Positions 63,965-64,000 of a stretch of DNA of 64,000 nucleotides are shown here, in pieces. Within the stretch, counting starts at the first letter, position 1. The number at the start of each line of letters is the position of its first letter. A model generated the notes under the pieces. It searched no databases. It saw only the letters and a program-made list of their open reading frames with translations, and was not told where the DNA came from. The DNA comes from Morinoia aosen (taxonomy: Eukaryota > Arthropoda > Malacostraca > Amphipoda > Talitridae). The DNA lies in contig CM059576.1 in NCBI GenBank assembly GCA_030386875.1, forward strand, positions 11,499,058-11,563,057, written 5' to 3'. The position numbers were made by a program, and so were the translations under genes.

Positions 63965-64000
63965 GCCGCTCGGCGAGTTGCGTAGCGCTCGTCGAGCGGC
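63965..64000. other. Hairpin A, copy 12 (C beyond window)
   Basis: Hairpin A identical; the window ends at the last base of the stem. Confidence 0.85.
63966..64000 (+). repeat. Start of next megasatellite unit Q (stub)
   Basis: Thirty-five bases of a twelfth hairpin A, identical to the other eleven over the hairpin. It shows that the array continues past the right edge. Confidence 0.9.

Larger units (their letters stand above)
58530..63965 (+). repeat. Megasatellite unit R11 (5436 bp, shortest)
   Basis: Complete unit with only two minisatellite copies, which accounts for its short length. Hairpin B 59964-60004 (R flank), dyad cluster 60763-60828, KpnI palindrome 61217-61230, 60-codon open frame 62388-62570, B-box-like word 63092-63102. 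Hairpin C carries one stem mismatch (ACCGCGC). The left part to about 59685 resembles R2, then it follows R7/R8 up to hairpin B, then R9- and R5-like sequence. Type b near 62616. Confidence 0.93.

Noticed and set aside
3491-63966. Simple higher-order repeat of several units
   Set aside because: The order of subtypes at several diagnostic sites shows no regular period in the eleven units visible.
1-64000. Ribosomal DNA intergenic spacer array or viral concatemer
   Set aside because: No rRNA sequence in any unit and no long open frames that a virus would need.
1-64000. Autonomous transposon carried in each unit
   Set aside because: No transposase or reverse-transcriptase frame, no terminal repeats flanking a unit, and no target-site duplications recognisable at unit borders.

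Overview
The window is one continuous head-to-tail tandem array of a long, AT-rich, apparently non-coding repeat unit of about 5.4-5.5 kb. A GC-rich hairpin ('hairpin A') recurs at 3491, 8965, 14427, 19955, 25442, 30937, 36434, 41954, 47477, 52982, 58530 and 63966. This gives eleven complete units (5436-5548 bp, mean about 5498 bp), a 3.5-kb partial unit on the left and a 35-base stub on the right. All copies point the same way and the array runs off both ends. I see no rRNA, no convincing tRNA, no recognisable protein domain and no transposase or reverse-transcriptase motif. The longest open frame in 64 kb is 181 codons, and most open frames shadow each other on opposite strands. I therefore annotate the window as a megasatellite (macrosatellite) and give the small conserved ORFs only as low-confidence candidates.

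The organism is a eukaryote, judged from the long tandem array, TG microsatellite, A-tracts and lack of coding density. A 20-bp minisatellite rich in GGTTA/TTAGG-like words fits an arthropod, possibly an insect with TTAGG-type telomeric words, but that is inference only.

Layout of each unit, starting at hairpin A: (1) hairpin A, 13-bp stem and 10-base loop, followed 39 bases later by hairpin C (stem AACGCGC/GCGCGTT, loop GACA). (2) About 1 kb of AT-rich DNA without recognisable genes. (3) The 20-bp minisatellite, 2 to 7 copies. (4) About 250 bp later a TG/GT tract, GC-rich hairpin B (stem GGTCCGCCC/GGGCGGACC), a small second stem and an A-tract. (5) A conserved, relatively GC-rich block of about 110 bp. 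(6) A 4-kb AT-rich segment holding a cluster of three dyads around AAAAAACGCGTTTTTT, a 14-bp palindrome GTTTGGTACCAAAC, a minus-strand open frame, a 60-codon plus-strand open frame, a GTGAGTGAG/CTCACTCA dyad and a tRNA B-box-like word, back to the next hairpin A.

Two structural facts stand out. The distance from hairpin B to the next hairpin A is 4001-4016 bp in all eleven units, although several units carry strongly diverged blocks there. Almost all unit-length variation comes from minisatellite copy number. Second, the units are mosaics: diagnostic sites switch between a few sequence types in different orders, neighbouring units 6-8 share multi-kilobase near-identical blocks, and non-adjacent units (2 and 11, 4 and 9, 6 and 10) share private variants. 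This is the signature of unequal exchange and gene conversion. Units are called P (left partial), R1-R11 and Q (right stub) below.
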